Source: Mycolicibacterium sp. CBMA 234 (GTDB lineage Bacteria > Actinomycetota > Actinomycetes > Mycobacteriales > Mycobacteriaceae). From it: a stretch of 64,000 nucleotides of DNA. This document shows, one piece after another, positions 37,402 through 46,164 of the stretch. The position numbers and the translations under genes were made by a program. The stretch spans positions 1 to 64,000 of the forward strand of contig NZ_MPKW01000019.1 of NCBI RefSeq assembly GCF_009729415.1. The letters are read 5' to 3'. Position 1 is the stretch's first letter; each line of letters starts with the position of its first letter. The notes under the pieces are model-generated. The model was given only the letters and a program-made list of their open reading frames with translations. It did not search any database and was not told where the DNA came from.

Positions 37402-38643
37402 TTACGCGGCGACGCTGTCCAACCGCATGGTGCGGCGGTTGTAGGCCGGGATAGGTCGACGCTGACGGTCGACGCTGGCTGGTGGGATCAGCCATGGGTG
37501 TTTGTCTAGGCCCATGACGACGTCCCAGCCGTCGTGATGGATGTTGGCGTGACACGCCGGGCACAGCAGGCAGCCGTTGCTCACGCTGGTTTCTCCGTCG
37601 TGGGTCCAGTGCACGATGTGATGGGCATGGGTGCGCCCGGGAGGCGCCCCGCATTTGATGCAGCCCCCGTCGCGCAGGTACAGGGCTTTGCGTAGATGGG
37701 CGGGGAACAGGCGTTTATCTCGTCCCATGTCCAGGGGCACCTGCTCGCCATCGACAATCACTGTCGTGACCGTGGTGTCGCAGGTCAGCCGGTCCAGGGT
37801 CATGGCAGTGATCGACCCCATGAACTCCAACTCGGCCAAGTCCGGTGTGTCCGCGGGCACCGTCACCAGCAACTGGGTGCGCGGCGCCGACGCGACATCC
37901 CCGCCGCGGGCCGCGATATCCAACACCGCCTCCAGAGCGTCGGCCCGCCGCCGCCCGGCAGTGCGGGCATCCGGAGTGCCATCGGGCTCGGGCCGCGGCG
38001 CGGACAGCTCTTCCATGGCGGCGATGTATTTGGCGCCGACTTCGGCATCCAAATCCGCCCGCACCTGCACGCGCCCGTCGCTGGTCACGCGGTGATCGAC
38101 GGTGTTGATCGACCGGTCCTCCGCGGCGGGCAGCCCGCCCTCAGCGGCGGCGGCCCGGTTCCCCAACCGGCGGGCACGGTCTGCGATCTCGGCCGGGGTG
38201 GCCCCGGAGAAGAATTGGCCCAACAGATCGGCCACCTGCGTAAACCGGGCCTGCTCGTCGACGGGTTCGGGTGCGCGGGCGGCAATGTGATTGATGCCCT
38301 TGACGATTGCGTCGACATGCTCAGCCGAGATCGCCCCATCGCCAGCGTGGGCGGCCACTGTCGGCAACAACGGCAATACCGCACCAACCCGCACCAACCG
38401 CTCCGCCACACCGGGCGCACACCCCAACGAGATCAACAACTCCCGCAGCGTGCGACCCTGCGCTGTCGCCACTCCCAGCGCATCCAAGGCGCCGGCCACC
38501 GTCGACGCCAGGTAATCGACCACATTGCGCAGCACCAGCAGCACTCGCACCACCTCCAGCGCGTCATCCCCGGTGATGCCGCTGGGGATGCGCAGGTCAC
38601 AGACGCGATCACGAAGAGTGCCGAGATCCGAGGCGATACTCAT
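37402..38643 (-). CDS. DUF222-HNH endonuclease protein (13E12 repeat family)
   Basis: A 413-residue protein of the mycobacterial 13E12/REP13E12 group: N-terminal DUF222 (about residues 1-290) and a C-terminal HNH nuclease with CIKCGAPP, HAHHIVHW and CPACHANIHHD, which contain the zinc Cys pairs and the catalytic His. It is predicted to be a DNA endonuclease of unknown biological role. An exact SOS box lies 12 bp upstream of the ATG, so it should be induced by DNA damage, as reported for some Mtb 13E12 genes. It marks the boundary between the conserved core and the variable segment and may be mobile or recombining. Confidence 0.9.
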   Translation of the reverse strand: MSIASDLGTLRDRVCDLRIPSGITGDDALEVVRVLLVLRNVVDYLASTVAGALDALGVATAQGRTLRELLISLGCAPGVAERLVRVGAVLPLLPTVAAHAGDGAISAEHVDAIVKGINHIAARAPEPVDEQARFTQVADLLGQFFSGATPAEIADRARRLGNRAAAAEGGLPAAEDRSINTVDHRVTSDGRVQVRADLDAEVGAKYIAAMEELSAPRPEPDGTPDARTAGRRRADALEAVLDIAARGGDVASAPRTQLLVTVPADTPDLAELEFMGSITAMTLDRLTCDTTVTTVIVDGEQVPLDMGRDKRLFPAHLRKALYLRDGGCIKCGAPPGRTHAHHIVHWTHDGETSVSNGCLLCPACHANIHHDGWDVVMGLDKHPWLIPPASVDRQRRPIPAYNRRTMRLDSVAA

Positions 38644-38655
38644 GTGCTCATTCTA

Positions 38656-38671
38656 TCGAACATATGTTCGA
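38656..38671 (-). promoter_or_regulatory. Perfect LexA SOS box upstream of the HNH gene
   Basis: TCGAACATATGTTCGA is a perfect 16-bp palindrome matching TCGAAC-N4-GTTCGA at every specified base. It lies 12 bp upstream of the DUF222-HNH start codon. Confidence 0.93.
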
Positions 38672-38921
38672 ACGACAAGGGTTCTACTGCTTCGATGTTT
38701 CCGGCAGGCAGCGATTGTGGATGGATCGGCTTCCGCGGATGAATCAAAGTCCCGATGACGCGGTGATGGTCGAATTCGATTTGCCCGGAACGAATCTCGG
38801 CGAGATCGACGGTTTGCCGCCGACCGGCGAGGCCTTCGCCAGCGCCGGCCAGATCACCCACGAGCGCGGGGAGCTGCTGGCGCTGGCCGGCCGGCTGGGT
38901 GACGCCGACCAGACGGCGTAA
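38664..38921 (+). pseudogene. Possible remnant of a SnoaL/NTF2-like protein
   Basis: An 85-codon frame whose central part, EFDLPGTNLGEIDGLPPTGEAF, resembles the core of SnoaL-like polyketide-cyclase-type proteins (GTHxGxxxGxPPTG); the end (ERGELLALAGRL) resembles their C-terminus. It is too short for a complete domain (about 130 residues), its ATG lies inside the SOS box, and the residues before Met26 look unrelated. Most likely the 3' part of a decayed gene truncated next to the HNH gene. A small expressed ORF is not excluded. Confidence 0.35.
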
Positions 38922-38994
38922 CCGCGTTCCGCCCAACGCCACTGACCACGTGTTGTAGCTTTCACACGACACTGACACGGCCAAGGAGTGCTGG

Positions 38995-40773
38995 GTGGAG
39001 CCGACACGATTCGGGCACTACGAGTTGCGCGAACTGATAGGCCGCGGCGGCATGGGCGAGGTGTACGTCGCCTATGACACCAACACCCAGCGCACCATTG
39101 CGCTCAAGGTGCTGCCGCCGCACCTCGCCAAGGACCCGGTCTTCCAGGAACGGTTCAAGCGCGAATCCCAGGCCGCCGCGGGTCTCAACGAGCCACACAT
39201 CGTCCCCATCCACGGCTACGGCGAGATCGACAACCAGCTGTACCTGGACATGCGCCTCATCGAGGGCCGCACGCTCGCCGAAATCCTGGCCGACACCGAG
39301 AAACGCCCCAGCCCCGAGTTCTCGGTCGGGATCATCGAGCAGATCGCCGCGGCCCTCGACGCCGCGCACGAGACCGGGCTGATCCACCGCGACATCAAGC
39401 CGTCCAACATCCTGGTGACCGATCACGACTTCGCGTACCTGATCGACTTCGGTCTGGCCCGGACTGCCGGCGAGCACGGGTTGACCACGGCCGGAAGCAC
39501 ATTGGGCACGCTCGCGTACATGGCTCCGGAGCGGTTCGAGGGCGGCCAGGCCGACCCGCGCTCGGACATCTACGCACTGACCTGCGTGCTGTACGAATGT
39601 CTGACCGGCCGGCGCCCGTATCCCGCTGACAGCCTTGAGCATCAGATCGCCGGGCACGTCAGCGCTCCCCCACCGAAGCCGTCGGACGTGGACCGCCGGC
39701 TCGCCGCGTTCGACGACGTCATCGCCATGGGCATGGCCAAGAAGCCCGGCAAGCGCTACCAGCACGCCCGCGAACTCGCGGCGGGCGCCCGCGCCGCGCT
39801 GAGCCTGCCGGTGCGGGCGGCCTCCCGGCCAGGGCCGGGGTCTCGGTCAGGATCGGGACGCCACGCGGTGCAGACCCCCGAACCGAAGCGCCGGTCGCGG
39901 CGCATCGCGGTGATCGCGCTGGTCGCGGTGATCGTGCTGGCCGCCGGAGCCGCCACGACGTGGCTCTACTGGTCCCGCCAGTACCAAGTCGGACCGAGCG
40001 GCTCCGTCCCGTCGATCGCCGCGAAGCTGCCCGCCGACATCAGGGATTCGGGCAAGTTGATCATCGGCGTGAACATCCCTTATGCGCCAAACGAATTCAA
40101 GGGGCCCGACGGCAAGTTCACCGGCTTCGACGTCGACCTGATCACGGCGGTGAGTCGGGTCCTCGGGCTGGAGCCGGAGTTCCGGGAGATCGGCATTTCC
40201 AAGATCGTCTCGTCGGTGCAGGACGGCACCATCTCGGTTGGCGCGTCGTCGACCACCGACACCAAACTCCGGGAGAAGTCGGCCGACTTCGTCACGTACT
40301 TCAAGGCCGGCGTGCTGTGGGCGCGCCGGACCGGGTCCTCGGTGGACCCCAATGCCGCGTGCGGACTGCGCGTCGGCGTCCATCGGGGCTCCGTCGAGGA
40401 GACCGACCATCTGCCGGCCCGTAGCGCAGCGTGCGTGGCGGCCGGGGTGGCGCCCATCGAGATCGTCCCCATCGCCGGCCAGAACGGTGTCACCGCGGCC
40501 CTGCTGGCCGGCACGCTCGACGCGATGGCGGCCGACTCGCCCGTCACCGGGAACGCGATCAAGCTCAGCGGCGGCAAGCTGGAGGCCGCCGGCGGGATCG
40601 TCGACGCTCAGCCCTACGGCTGGCCTGTGACCAAGGGATCGTCGCTTGCCGGGGCGCTAGAGGCGGCACTGAACCACCTGATCGACACCGGCGAATACCG
40701 GCAGATCGCCACCAAATGGGGTGTGGAGATGGGTCTCATCGACAAGCCGGTGATCAACGGCGCATTGCGGTAG
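38995..40773 (+). CDS. Transmembrane Ser/Thr protein kinase fused to an amino-acid-binding SBP domain
   Basis: A 592-residue receptor kinase. Cytosolic kinase domain, about residues 8-270: Gly loop GRGGMGEV, Lys38, HRDIKPSN with Asp133, DFG 151-153, APE 177-179, and two Thr in the activation loop; an RD kinase that should autophosphorylate. A basic Ser/Arg/Pro-rich juxtamembrane linker leads to one helix (about 304-327). The extracellular part (about 350-580) is a family 3 solute-binding domain (KLIIGVNIPYAPNEF, GFDVDLITAVSRVL), the fold of glutamine/amino-acid-binding proteins. It probably senses an amino acid or similar ligand and signals by phosphorylation. GTG 38995 has AAGGAG at 38983-38988. 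The product is convergent with a PheC-like lipoprotein gene 4 bp away. Confidence 0.93.
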   Translation: MEPTRFGHYELRELIGRGGMGEVYVAYDTNTQRTIALKVLPPHLAKDPVFQERFKRESQAAAGLNEPHIVPIHGYGEIDNQLYLDMRLIEGRTLAEILADTEKRPSPEFSVGIIEQIAAALDAAHETGLIHRDIKPSNILVTDHDFAYLIDFGLARTAGEHGLTTAGSTLGTLAYMAPERFEGGQADPRSDIYALTCVLYECLTGRRPYPADSLEHQIAGHVSAPPPKPSDVDRRLAAFDDVIAMGMAKKPGKRYQHARELAAGARAALSLPVRAASRPGPGSRSGSGRHAVQTPEPKRRSRRIAVIALVAVIVLAAGAATTWLYWSRQYQVGPSGSVPSIAAKLPADIRDSGKLIIGVNIPYAPNEFKGPDGKFTGFDVDLITAVSRVLGLEPEFREIGISKIVSSVQDGTISVGASSTTDTKLREKSADFVTYFKAGVLWARRTGSSVDPNAACGLRVGVHRGSVEETDHLPARSAACVAAGVAPIEIVPIAGQNGVTAALLAGTLDAMAADSPVTGNAIKLSGGKLEAAGGIVDAQPYGWPVTKGSSLAGALEAALNHLIDTGEYRQIATKWGVEMGLIDKPVINGALR

Positions 40774-40777
40774 GGCG

Positions 40778-41578
40778 TTATTTCGGTCCGATGTCGGCTC
40801 CCAGCCAGTGCCGACTGACTTTCGCAAAGCTGCCATCATCGCGAATCTCGTTGAGCCACTGATTGATTCGCCGCTGCAGCGCAGTCGCATCTTTGGGCAT
40901 CAGGTAGGCCTTCTGCGCGACGGTGAATGGCTGGTCGGTGGACACCCCGCACAACTGCGGATGCTGCGTGACCTGCCAACGGATTTCGCTGCCGTCGGTG
41001 ATCATCACGTCGGCCTTGCCCTCGATGACCTGATCGAAAATGGTGTTGTTGTCGGGATATTCGATGACTGTCGCGTGGTGCAGGTTGGCCCGGTCGAATT
41101 GTTCGTTGGTACCACCGGGATTGACGACGACGCGGACTCCCCCGCGGTCGATGTCAGCCAGGGACCGGTATTTCGCGGCGTCTGTGCAGCGGACGACGCC
41201 GGCCTTGCCGTCGCGCAGGTAAGGGTCGGAGAACAGCGCCTTGGCGGCCCGATCGGGAGTGACGGTGATGCCGCCCACCGCAAGGTCGCATTCGCGGCCC
41301 AGATCCGTCATCAGCGTCGGCCAGGTCGTCGAGACCAACTCGAGGTCAACGTCGAGATCGTCGGCGAAATCCTGGATCAGGTCGATGTCCATGCCGCTCC
41401 ATTGACCACTGCCGTCACGGAAGGTGAACGGGCGGTAATCGCCGGTGCTACACACGGTCAACACGTGGTCTGCACCGATCCGGTCGAGCGTCGATGGCGT
41501 GGACGGCGCGCCGGTGCACGCCGCTGTCAACGCGACGACCAACGCTGAGAGCGCGCCACGGGTCGCTATCCACTTCAT
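40778..41578 (-). CDS. PheC-like (cyclohexadienyl dehydratase) family 3 solute-binding lipoprotein
   Basis: A 266-residue exported lipoprotein (lipobox TAAC, Cys21) with a family 3 solute-binding fold: RIGADHVLTVCSTGDYRPF, then NPGGTNEQFDRANL and VIEGKADVMITDGSE. The last two segments resemble periplasmic cyclohexadienyl dehydratase PheC, which evolved from such binding proteins and makes phenylpyruvate from prephenate. It may therefore be an enzyme rather than a transporter receptor; a Glu is retained in TDGSE. No ABC permease is nearby. It converges on the kinase gene, whose extracellular domain has the same fold. Confidence 0.82.
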   Translation of the reverse strand: MKWIATRGALSALVVALTAACTGAPSTPSTLDRIGADHVLTVCSTGDYRPFTFRDGSGQWSGMDIDLIQDFADDLDVDLELVSTTWPTLMTDLGRECDLAVGGITVTPDRAAKALFSDPYLRDGKAGVVRCTDAAKYRSLADIDRGGVRVVVNPGGTNEQFDRANLHHATVIEYPDNNTIFDQVIEGKADVMITDGSEIRWQVTQHPQLCGVSTDQPFTVAQKAYLMPKDATALQRRINQWLNEIRDDGSFAKVSRHWLGADIGPK

Positions 41579-41620
41579 TCGGCCAGGTTCTCATGCCGCC
41601 ACTCGCCTACCCTGGCTGAC

Positions 41621-42067
41621 ATGCGTCGAGTTGCAGCACTGGCAGTGGCAGCCGCGCTGCTCAGTGCCTGCAGCCAGACCGTGTCAGGGCAGGCGGCGGC
41701 GCCGGCAGACCTCAAATGGCAGCGCAGCATCACCGATTCGGTGTCCAGTCTGGGCGGCACGCTCGGCACCGTCGGCGAAGCGATGACCGTGCACGACTTC
41801 GCCGCCATGTCCCGCGACTGCACGAAACTGCAAGGGACGCTGGACGATCTGAGCAAGAATCTGCCGACGCCCAAGGACGACGTCAACGCATCGTTGCAGG
41901 ACAGTATCGACAACTTCCGTGCCTTCGCGCGGGTCTGCAGGACGCTGACCCCGGGGACGGCCGATGCCTCGCTCGACCAGCTCAGCAGTTATCTGGACCG
42001 CGGCGACAGCTCCATGCGAAAAGCCTTGCAGCAGATGGGGATCGAACTCCCGGCCGCGGGGCACTGA
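41621..42067 (+). CDS. Small predicted lipoprotein, all-helical
   Basis: A 148-residue protein with signal peptide and lipobox LSAC (Cys17), then a helical domain with spaced Cys in SRDCTKLQGTL and ARVCRTLTPG that could form a disulfide. No family was recognised. It is divergent from the PheC-like lipoprotein (42 bp) and precedes ndh by 127 bp on the same strand. Confidence 0.75.
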   Translation: MRRVAALAVAAALLSACSQTVSGQAAAPADLKWQRSITDSVSSLGGTLGTVGEAMTVHDFAAMSRDCTKLQGTLDDLSKNLPTPKDDVNASLQDSIDNFRAFARVCRTLTPGTADASLDQLSSYLDRGDSSMRKALQQMGIELPAAGH

Positions 42068-42194
42068 CGAACTGATCCGACGGGCGCACGGCCTGAGTTC
42101 GGCTGCCCGTCACTCAGTTGCCGCACGTGACGGACAGATTGCCAGTATGTTTGCCCTGTCGTTCGGTCCTCACGGTTACGCCCGAAGGAGCAAC

Positions 42195-43601
42195 ATGACC
42201 ATCGCGTCCCAGCGTCATCGAGTCGTCGTTATCGGATCGGGGTTCGGTGGCCTCCAGGCCGCCAAGGCCCTCAAGAGAGCCGACGTCGACATCACCCTGA
42301 TTTCGCGCACGACGACGCACCTGTTCCAGCCGCTGCTGTACCAAGTCGCCACCGGCATCCTGTCGGAAGGCGAGATCGCGCCGACGACACGGCTGGTGCT
42401 GCGCAAGCAGCAGAACGTCACGGTCCGCCTCGGCGAGGTGGAAAGCATTGACCTGAAAGCCAAAACGGTCACCTCCAAGCTCATGGCCCAGGAGACCGTC
42501 ACGCCGTTCGACAGCCTGATCGTGGCCGCGGGCGCCCAGCAGTCGTACTTCGGCAACGACCACTTTGCGACGTTCGCGCCGGGCATGAAGACCATCGACG
42601 ACGCCCTCGAGCTGCGCGGCCGCATCCTGGGTGCCTTCGAGGCCGCCGAGGTGGTCACCGACCCCGCGGAGCGGGAACGCCGCCTGACGTTCGTCGTCGT
42701 CGGCGCCGGCCCCACCGGTGTCGAGCTGGCCGGGCAGATCGCGGAGCTAGCAGAACGCACCCTCGCCGGTGCGTACCGCAGCATCCAGCCGCAGGACTGT
42801 CGCGTGATCCTGCTGGACGCATCCCCCGCAGTGCTGCCACCGATGGGCCCCAAGCTTGGCGCCAAGGCGCAGCAGCGGCTGGAGAAGCTCGGCGTCGAGA
42901 TTCAGCTCAACGCCATGGTGAGCAACGTCGACTACAGGGGCATCACCGTCAAAGAGAAGGACGGCACCGAGCGCCGCATCGACTGCGCGTGCAAAGTCTG
43001 GTCGGCCGGCGTACAGGCGAGCCCGCTGGGCAAGATCATCGCCGAAGAGTCCGACGGCTCCCAGATCGACCGTGCGGGCCGCGTCGTCGTCGAACCGGAC
43101 CTGACCGTCAAGGGACACCCGAACGTGTTCGTCATCGGCGACCTGATGGCGGTACCGGGCGTGCCAGGTATGGCGCAGGGCGCCATCCAGGGCGCCGCGT
43201 ACGCGGCGGACATCATCAAGCGGTCCCTGGCAGGCCAGGACGACCCCGCCAACCGGGAACCGTTCAAGTACTGGGACAAGGGCAGTATGGCGACGGTATC
43301 GCGGTTCGATGCCGTCGCGCAGGTGCCGCTGCCGCTGATCAACAAGAAGATCGAGTTCGCCGGCGTGCTTGCCTGGCTGTCGTGGCTGGTGCTGCACCTG
43401 GTCTATCTGGTCGGCTACAAGAACCGCGTGACGACGCTGTTCACCTGGTTCGTCACGTTCCTGGGCCGCGGGCGCGCCCAGATGGCGATCACCAGCCAGA
43501 TGATCTACGCCCGGACCTCGATGCAGCTGTTGCAGACGCAATTCAACGCGCTGCAAGCGGCCGAGGCTGCGGACAAGGCGGAGAAAGACAAGTCCGCGTA
43601 G
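42195..43601 (+). CDS. ndh: Type II NADH:quinone oxidoreductase
   Basis: A 468-residue membrane-associated flavoprotein that passes electrons from NADH to menaquinone without pumping protons. It has the FAD-binding GSGFGGLQAAK at about 14-24, the NADH-binding GAGPTGVELAGQ at about 168-179, the GDLMAVPG FAD motif and a C-terminal amphipathic/hydrophobic segment (LAWLSWLVLHLVYLVGYKN) that anchors it to the membrane. ATG 42195 follows GAAGGAG. It is the main respiratory NADH dehydrogenase type of mycobacteria; in Mtb, ndh (Rv1854c) is located elsewhere. Confidence 0.95.
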   Translation: MTIASQRHRVVVIGSGFGGLQAAKALKRADVDITLISRTTTHLFQPLLYQVATGILSEGEIAPTTRLVLRKQQNVTVRLGEVESIDLKAKTVTSKLMAQETVTPFDSLIVAAGAQQSYFGNDHFATFAPGMKTIDDALELRGRILGAFEAAEVVTDPAERERRLTFVVVGAGPTGVELAGQIAELAERTLAGAYRSIQPQDCRVILLDASPAVLPPMGPKLGAKAQQRLEKLGVEIQLNAMVSNVDYRGITVKEKDGTERRIDCACKVWSAGVQASPLGKIIAEESDGSQIDRAGRVVVEPDLTVKGHPNVFVIGDLMAVPGVPGMAQGAIQGAAYAADIIKRSLAGQDDPANREPFKYWDKGSMATVSRFDAVAQVPLPLINKKIEFAGVLAWLSWLVLHLVYLVGYKNRVTTLFTWFVTFLGRGRAQMAITSQMIYARTSMQLLQTQFNALQAAEAADKAEKDKSA

Positions 43602-43620
43602 CGGTTCTGCAGTGACGAGT

Positions 43621-43719
43621 ATGGAAATCCGTTGGCACGCAGGCCATACGGAACGGCTGCGGGTTCCCGAAGGTCGAGTGTTCCGGGGCGAAGATTGGGG
43701 CGGCTGGCTGCCGGACTGA
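43621..43719 (+). CDS. Possible 32-residue ORF between ndh and the PPE gene
   Basis: ATG at 43621 opens a 32-codon frame with a charged, Gly/Trp-containing product ending GEDWGGWLPD; an in-frame GTG at 43612 would add three residues. No obvious Shine-Dalgarno or family was recognised. It fills the ndh-PPE convergent gap almost exactly, and may be a small gene or chance. Confidence 0.25.
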   Translation: MEIRWHAGHTERLRVPEGRVFRGEDWGGWLPD

Positions 43720-43722
43720 CCG

Positions 43723-45207
43723 TCAGTCGGCCGCGTCGGCCTCATCGGGGTTCCAGGTGCTCGGCATCATCGGCGCCCGCACGCCGCCGGTGAATTCGTC
43801 GCGGGCCAACGCCGTCAAGCCCACTGCCGCCGCACCAGCTCCGGATACGGCTCCGGCGAATCCCATGGGGCCGGCGCCAGTGCTCGAGGCCCGCGCGGAC
43901 GTCGCGTCGTCGGCAGGATCTGCGGCGGCGTCCCAATCTGGGATGACGTCCAGGTCCATGTACTCGACAGCACGACCTTCCTGCCTGCGCCGATCGCGGC
44001 GGCGGCGCGCTTGCCGCGTCGCAGCCGTCGCGGCTGAGGCTGCCTGAGCAGTCGCGTTCACCCGTGCCGATGCATCGGCGGTAACACGCGTCTGGCTGTG
44101 AAGCCACGCGCTCTCGCCGATACCTGGACCGTCGCCGATCGCGTACGGGAAGCCGGGGTCAGCGGTGGGCGGCGGTGTCGGCGCGGTCGACGACACCGTG
44201 CCAGCTGCCGTCGACGCGGGAGCACTTGCCGGAGCAGACGCCGGGGCCGCCGCCGACGACGGGCTGGGCGCGGGGGCGGCCGCAGCTGCCGGCGTGGACG
44301 GTTCCTGCGACGCGGGAAGCGGCTCCGCGCCGACCACCTCCGGAGAAACGTGAATACCGGCCAGGCCCGCAAACCCGGCCACCCAGCCGAGGTTGGCGAT
44401 CGCCAACGCCAGTGCCGGCTGGATCAGTGCCGGCGCGAATTGACCGAGCACCGAAGCCAATTGGGAGGCATGGAAGGTCACATCTGCCAACACCAGCGGC
44501 AGATTGGTCAGCAGCGCGGCCGGATCGGTCAGCAAGTTGTTCCACAGCAATTCGAGATGCTCACCCATCTCGGCACCCACGTCCAACCACCACTCCAGGT
44601 CGGTCGGATCCAGATCGCCGTGGCCGTGATCATGATCATGGTCATAGTCGTGATCATGGCCGTGGTCGTGGGCCACGATCGATGGCGCCGGCGTGGCGCG
44701 TGGCACGGACGCCATCGCAACGTCGGAAGTGGCTTGGTATGCCGCCATGACGGTGGCGGCTTGGACCCACATGCGGACGTACTCGGCCTCGGTGACCGCG
44801 ATGGGAATTGTGTTGATACCGAAAAAGTTCGTACCCAACAGCGCGGCATGAGCGGCGTGGTTGGCAGCCAGTTCGGCGGGAGTGGGCATCGTGGCCAATG
44901 CGGCACTGTATGCGCCGGCGATGGCCTCGTGTTGGACTGCGCGGGCGCTACTTTCCAGGCCGCTCTGGGCGAGCCACGCCAGGTATGGGACGTGTGCGGC
45001 CACATACGTCTCCGCAGCCGGTCCCTGCCATGCCCCCGCGTGCGTTGCGGTCAGGACTACCCGAAGCTCCTCGGCGACCGCCTCGTAGGTCGCGCCCAGC
45101 AATGCCCATTCGGCGGCGGCCGCGAGCAGTGGCCCTGGACCTGGTCCGCTGCTGAGCAATGCCGAATGCACCTCTGGCGGCGACGCCATCCACACCGGCA
45201 TAGCCAT
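43723..45207 (-). CDS. PPE-family protein with His-rich segment
   Basis: A 494-residue PPE protein: [26 protein letters not shown] near the N-terminus is the PPE motif region, with the WQGPAAETY WxG-like turn, giving an about 175-residue helical PPE domain. Directly after it, residues 180-197 alternate His and Asp/Gly (8 His in 18), a probable metal-binding loop. Then a hydrophobic/amphipathic middle, a Pro/Ala-rich stretch, and a C-terminal region ending [13 protein letters not shown] that resembles the PPE-PPW tail. No PE partner is adjacent. Secretion through an ESX system is expected. A Zur-like palindrome lies 27 bp upstream of its ATG, supporting a role in zinc acquisition. Confidence 0.9.
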   Translation of the reverse strand: MAMPVWMASPPEVHSALLSSGPGPGPLLAAAAEWALLGATYEAVAEELRVVLTATHAGAWQGPAAETYVAAHVPYLAWLAQSGLESSARAVQHEAIAGAYSAALATMPTPAELAANHAAHAALLGTNFFGINTIPIAVTEAEYVRMWVQAATVMAAYQATSDVAMASVPRATPAPSIVAHDHGHDHDYDHDHDHGHGDLDPTDLEWWLDVGAEMGEHLELLWNNLLTDPAALLTNLPLVLADVTFHASQLASVLGQFAPALIQPALALAIANLGWVAGFAGLAGIHVSPEVVGAEPLPASQEPSTPAAAAAPAPSPSSAAAPASAPASAPASTAAGTVSSTAPTPPPTADPGFPYAIGDGPGIGESAWLHSQTRVTADASARVNATAQAASAATAATRQARRRRDRRRQEGRAVEYMDLDVIPDWDAAADPADDATSARASSTGAGPMGFAGAVSGAGAAAVGLTALARDEFTGGVRAPMMPSTWNPDEADAAD

Positions 45208-45233
45208 CGCACTCCCGTCCCGCCACTAATGAA

Positions 45234-45252
45234 AATGAAAACTATGTTCATT
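45234..45252 (-). promoter_or_regulatory. Zur-box-like palindrome upstream of the PPE gene
   Basis: AATGAAAACTATGTTCATT has 6-bp perfect arms (AATGAA/TTCATT) in a 9-1-9 layout and fits actinobacterial Zur boxes of the TGAAAAT-N-ATTTTCA type with two mismatches. It lies 27-45 bp upstream of the PPE ATG, overlapping the expected promoter. Confidence 0.6.
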
Positions 45253-45364
45253 AATGCTAGCAGCCTGGTGTCGCGGCTCGGGAAAATGCATTGCGAATCA
45301 GCCGGAGTCTCTGGAAGATGCGACGTGCCTCGACCTTGCGTCACACAACTTCTAGGGAGTTTCC

Positions 45365-46102
45365 GTGCCCGAATTCTCGCCCGTCATCACCGACTACTGG
45401 CGTGCGGCATTCAGCGGAGAACCGTTGCACAGCAACGAATATCTGACCACTACCGTCAACCCCGATCTCGATCATGACGACCGCGTCGCCGTCCTGTGGA
45501 CCGCTGACGACGACCGCATCTCGATCGCGATCAACCCTGCTGTCGCTCTTGCGTTGACCAAAAATGTTGCCGTGCTGGCCAATCCGACGGAGACAAACAT
45601 CCGGGCAGCACTGACCGCCCAAGGCGTTGTCCTGAACGGTGCCGACAATGTGTTTTATCTCACGGAATCCGTGGCGGACGACATCCTCGGTGACACCGCA
45701 CCGACCAACGTCCGCCAGCTCACCGACGCCGACGGCGACATGTTTGCGGCATTCAAAGCGGCTGTGTCCGAAGAAGACTGGGACGGTGCTTACGTCGAAC
45801 TCGACCATTGGGCAGTCTTCGGCGCGTTCGACGAACACGAGCGCCTGGTCAGCATCGGCAGCATGTATCCGTGGGACGACGAGTTTCCGTTGGCCGATGT
45901 CGGAGTGCTCACGCTCCGTTCCGTACGCGGCCGCGGGCATGCAAAGACGTTGGCACGCGCCATGTTTCGCTATGCGTTGAATGAGGGATACGAGCCGCAG
46001 TACCGATGCCAGCTCGACAATGCGGCCTCGATCCAGCTGGCCGCGAGCCTCGGTTTACAGCTGTTCGGCCGGTGGGAAACCGTCATGCCTGACGAAGAAT
46101 GA
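45365..46102 (+). CDS. GNAT-family N-acetyltransferase
   Basis: A 245-residue protein with a C-terminal GNAT acetyl-CoA-binding motif (LRSVRGRGHAKTLARAM, the Q/RxxGxG/A pattern) and the following YRCQLDNAASIQLAASLGLQL, typical of GNAT motif B. The N-terminal half is a second degenerate GNAT-like domain. GTG 45365 has TAGGGAG just upstream. It is divergent from the PPE gene; the Zur-like box is 113 bp upstream, so co-regulation is possible but not shown. Acceptor substrate is unknown. Confidence 0.83.
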   Translation: MPEFSPVITDYWRAAFSGEPLHSNEYLTTTVNPDLDHDDRVAVLWTADDDRISIAINPAVALALTKNVAVLANPTETNIRAALTAQGVVLNGADNVFYLTESVADDILGDTAPTNVRQLTDADGDMFAAFKAAVSEEDWDGAYVELDHWAVFGAFDEHERLVSIGSMYPWDDEFPLADVGVLTLRSVRGRGHAKTLARAMFRYALNEGYEPQYRCQLDNAASIQLAASLGLQLFGRWETVMPDEE

Positions 46103-46164
46103 ATTCAATCCAGAGCAGTAGGTGACTTCGGCAAAGTCGCCGAACCGCATCCTGCATGTGTTTG

